In this document: in pieces, positions 15,476-17,260 of the stretch
Position numbering within the stretch: position 1 is the first letter of the stretch
Layout: each line of letters opens with the position of its first letter
DNA from: an uncultured Prevotella sp.
GTDB lineage: Bacteria > Bacteroidota > Bacteroidia > Bacteroidales > Bacteroidaceae
NCBI GenBank assembly: GCA_934202525.1
Contig: CAKPYB010000052.1
Location: forward strand, 1 to 17,260
Direction of reading: 5' to 3'
Length of the DNA stretch: 17,260 nucleotides
Notes under the pieces: model-generated
The model's database searches: none
Told to the model about the DNA's origin: nothing
Seen by the model: only the letters and a program-made list of their open reading frames with translations
Translations under genes and position numbers: made by a program

Positions 15476-16431
15476 ACATTAACGGTCTTTATAGTGATGT
15501 CACCTCTGTATGGAAGTAATCCGGTCTTAAAAAGAATGAGCTGTCCTCTTGGACCTGAAATGTAGTTAGCAAAACTCCAAGGCAATGCCCTGTGAGGGTC
15601 AACTACAATTGCATATAATGTTCTGACGAACGGATATCTTCCATCCAGCAAGTATGCCTGATATGGTTGCCAACTGTTATATGGTTTTGCCACATCTTTG
15701 ATGGATACTCGCATGACATGAATATTCTTCTTAAATGTAGTGTTGGTTGAATCACGGCGGTCGTTGAGCCAGTTAGATCCAATTACACCGATTGAGCCTG
15801 GGTTCTGATCCACATAGTCGATAACCTCTTTGCTGGTTTTTGCGGCCATGATTTTTGCCCCCATTTTAGCTCCGTGCAGTACAGAGTCTACTACATAATT
15901 GGTTGTTGCAGAGCGGGTATTATCGAAAATGACTTCGATGTCACCTCTCTTAGAACCTTTCACAATATCACTCCATTTAGTTGCCTCACCTGTGAGGATA
16001 CGTTTGATATCTTTTACCGTAATACAAGTATCATTGTTCTGCTTGTTTACAATAAATGCCAATCCATCGTAACCGATAGGGAAAACAGAAGGAATAACAT
16101 TGCTTTTCGATTTCAAGTAAGCTATTTCACTATCTTTCAAATTACGTGTAGTGAACAAGAGCGCTGTTTTGAAATCTTTAATCATCTGAAGTCCGGTGAC
16201 TTCATCTGTATACTTCGGTTTGAGTTTAGCTTTTGGGAACTCATACTCAAACTGACTTCTTTCTTCGTCAATGATAGGACTCAAACTCTCGTCAGCCACA
16301 AATTCAATTGTGCCTGAAGTAGGAGTATCAGTTCTACCATCTTTGGCTTTCTTCTCGCCACATGACGAGAAGAAAGCCATTGATAGTACTGTTAATCCTA
16401 TACCTAAAAAAATATAAGATGTTCTTTTCAT
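15466..16431 (-). CDS. PstS-like substrate-binding lipoprotein in the tonB operon
   Basis: 321 residues from the chosen ATG (16429-16431). The frame is open 40 codons further, into the end of tonB, but only this start gives a lipoprotein signal: MKRTSYIF, a hydrophobic stretch, then FFSSC with the lipidated Cys24. The residues after Cys (GEKKAKDG) lack the acidic surface-export signal, so a periplasm-facing lipoprotein is likely. The body follows the two-lobed fold of phosphate-binding PstS proteins: GTIEFVADESLSPII at the start, IGYDGLAFIVNKQN, VKDIKRILTGEATKWSDIV, then DNTRSATTNYVVDSVL where PstS has its anion-binding SGT-type loop, and GSIGVIGSNWL. No pst transporter genes are nearby. It starts 4 bases after the tonB stop, so translation is tightly linked. 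Phosphate or another anion as ligand is inferred; a sensory or scaffolding role with TonB is equally possible. Confidence 0.85.
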   Translation of the reverse strand: MKRTSYIFLGIGLTVLSMAFFSSCGEKKAKDGRTDTPTSGTIEFVADESLSPIIDEERSQFEYEFPKAKLKPKYTDEVTGLQMIKDFKTALLFTTRNLKDSEIAYLKSKSNVIPSVFPIGYDGLAFIVNKQNNDTCITVKDIKRILTGEATKWSDIVKGSKRGDIEVIFDNTRSATTNYVVDSVLHGAKMGAKIMAAKTSKEVIDYVDQNPGSIGVIGSNWLNDRRDSTNTTFKKNIHVMRVSIKDVAKPYNSWQPYQAYLLDGRYPFVRTLYAIVVDPHRALPWSFANYISGPRGQLILFKTGLLPYRGDITIKTVNVKR

Positions 16432-16435
16432 TCTA

Positions 16436-17260
16436 TTACTGCAATCTAAATACAACTGGTACAGTATACTTAACACGTACAGCAGAACCGTTTTGCTTAC
16501 CTGGTTTCCACCTAGGCATGCTCTTAACGACACGCTGTGCTTCACGGTCAAGTGAAGGGTCTACGGAACGAGCTACCCTAACATCAGAGATAGAACCATC
16601 ACGTTCTACCACGAATGATACGATAACACGACCCTGTACACCATTCTCCTGTGCAACGACAGGATACTTGATGTTGCTTGCAAGGTAAGACATCAGGGCG
16701 CCTTGTCCACCAGGGAATGAAGGCATCTCCTCTACGACGTCGAAGACCTTAGTAGCAACCTCAGGTTTTGGTGCTGGTGGTGGAGGTGGAGCTGCCACTG
16801 CAATATCATTTCTTACAGCTTCAACTGTACGGTCCTTCACACCTTCCTTGTTTTCAGTACCGACTGCAACTTTGTCATCCAGTTTATCCATCTGCTTAAC
16901 CTGGTTTTCCTCTTTTACGAGTTCATCCTTCTTAATGACAGGTGCGGTAAACTTCTGAGTTTCGCGAGCCACAGGAATCTCCTTTTTCATTTCAACCTTA
17001 GGCTTCACTGGCTCCTTCTTCTTTTCTTCCTTCTTAGCCTGCTGCTGGAGTTTAGCCAACTCCATAGCTTCCATATATGCTTGCTGCTCTTCAGCCTGTT
17101 TCTGTTCAATAACCTTCCAAGCTAAAAAACCACCCACGAGAGCTGCAGCAATGACCAAGATAAGCAGAGCCTTGATGTTTCGGCCAGAAGTACCCTTACG
17201 GAGCTGGTATGCACCATACTCCTTGTTCTTTCCGGCGAAAACCATATCGACCCATTTAGG
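16436..17260 (-). CDS. tonB: Energy transducer TonB (5' end beyond the window)
   Basis: Partial: the frame runs off the right edge. The ATG at 17245 is not the likely start, because in-frame codons before it read PKWVDM and continue the conserved Bacteroidetes N-terminus (WVDMVFAGKNKEYGAYQLR). The 274 visible residues show a cytoplasmic start and one membrane helix (about visible residues 29-52, IKALLILVIAAALVGGFLAW). Next comes a long charged Lys/Glu/Pro-rich periplasmic span with a PPPPPAP run, then the TonB C-terminal domain in the last 95 residues (FPGGQGALMSYLASNIKYP, GRVIVSFVVERDGSISDVRV, MPRWKPGKQNGSAVRVKYTVP). TonB passes the energy of the proton gradient from ExbB/ExbD to outer-membrane receptors, including SusC-type glycan importers. 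exbB/exbD genes are expected just beyond the edge. The PstS-like gene follows 4 bases after the stop. Confidence 0.93.
   Translation of the reverse strand, partial: PKWVDMVFAGKNKEYGAYQLRKGTSGRNIKALLILVIAAALVGGFLAWKVIEQKQAEEQQAYMEAMELAKLQQQAKKEEKKKEPVKPKVEMKKEIPVARETQKFTAPVIKKDELVKEENQVKQMDKLDDKVAVGTENKEGVKDRTVEAVRNDIAVAAPPPPPAPKPEVATKVFDVVEEMPSFPGGQGALMSYLASNIKYPVVAQENGVQGRVIVSFVVERDGSISDVRVARSVDPSLDREAQRVVKSMPRWKPGKQNGSAVRVKYTVPVVFRLQ

Noticed and set aside
16432..16551. Upstream extension of the PstS-like gene by 40 codons
   Set aside because: It overlaps the end of tonB and would bury the lipoprotein signal that starts at MKRTS.
1..17260. Defence system, CRISPR array, prophage or insertion sequence
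   Set aside because: All sizeable genes are accounted for by carbohydrate, envelope and electron-transfer functions; no transposase, integrase, nuclease or regularly spaced repeat array was seen.

Overview
The window looks like chromosomal DNA of a gut Bacteroidales, most like the Prevotella/Segatella lineage. The signs are: promoter -7 boxes of the Bacteroidetes TAnnTTTG type followed by GCA or GCAG; weak or absent Shine-Dalgarno sequences; secreted proteins cleaved before a Gln or lipidated at Cys; DUF5723 and PorT-type outer-membrane barrels; a large CAZyme cluster; and a TonB operon of Bacteroidetes type. The genus call is an inference from general resemblance. There are no rRNA or tRNA genes, no CRISPR array and no recognisable transposase.

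Layout. (1) 1-594 holds no convincing gene but carries a striking inverted repeat at 206-320 between an A-run and a T-run. (2) 595-3831 is a two-gene unit, an uncharacterised lipoprotein followed by a DUF5723 outer-membrane barrel, closed by a strong hairpin at 3878-3916. (3) 3984-12617 is a carbohydrate-degrading operon. It has a canonical -7 box, the decayed remains of a GH43-CBM6 enzyme, a GH127/GH146-type beta-L-arabinofuranosidase, a GH43-CBM6-GH43 double enzyme, and a GH95 alpha-L-fucosidase/galactosidase whose start overlaps the preceding gene by 11 bases; it ends in a two-tier hairpin. (4) 12670-13416 (minus) is a PorT-like barrel gene, divergent from a 55-residue 2[4Fe-4S] ferredoxin at 13640-13807, which has its own promoter, two palindromes and a terminator. 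(5) 14003-17260 (minus) is an operon, entering from the right edge, of tonB, a PstS-like lipoprotein and a secreted TPR protein.

How the genes work together. The glycoside hydrolases all have signal peptides and together should trim plant hemicellulose or pectin side chains: beta-L-arabinofuranose (GH127/146), alpha-L-arabinofuranose and/or xylose (two GH43 sites held by one CBM6), and terminal alpha-L-fucose or alpha-L-galactose (GH95). No SusC/SusD pair or regulator lies in the window, so uptake genes must be elsewhere or belong to another locus. TonB at the right edge would energise such uptake in general but is not physically part of this operon.

I found no clearly new defence or mobile system. 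The points most worth a second look are the internally deleted first gene of the CAZyme operon, the double-GH43 fusion, the repeat-rich palindromic element at 206-320, the paired palindromes around the ferredoxin promoter, and the uncharacterised lipoprotein/DUF5723 pair.
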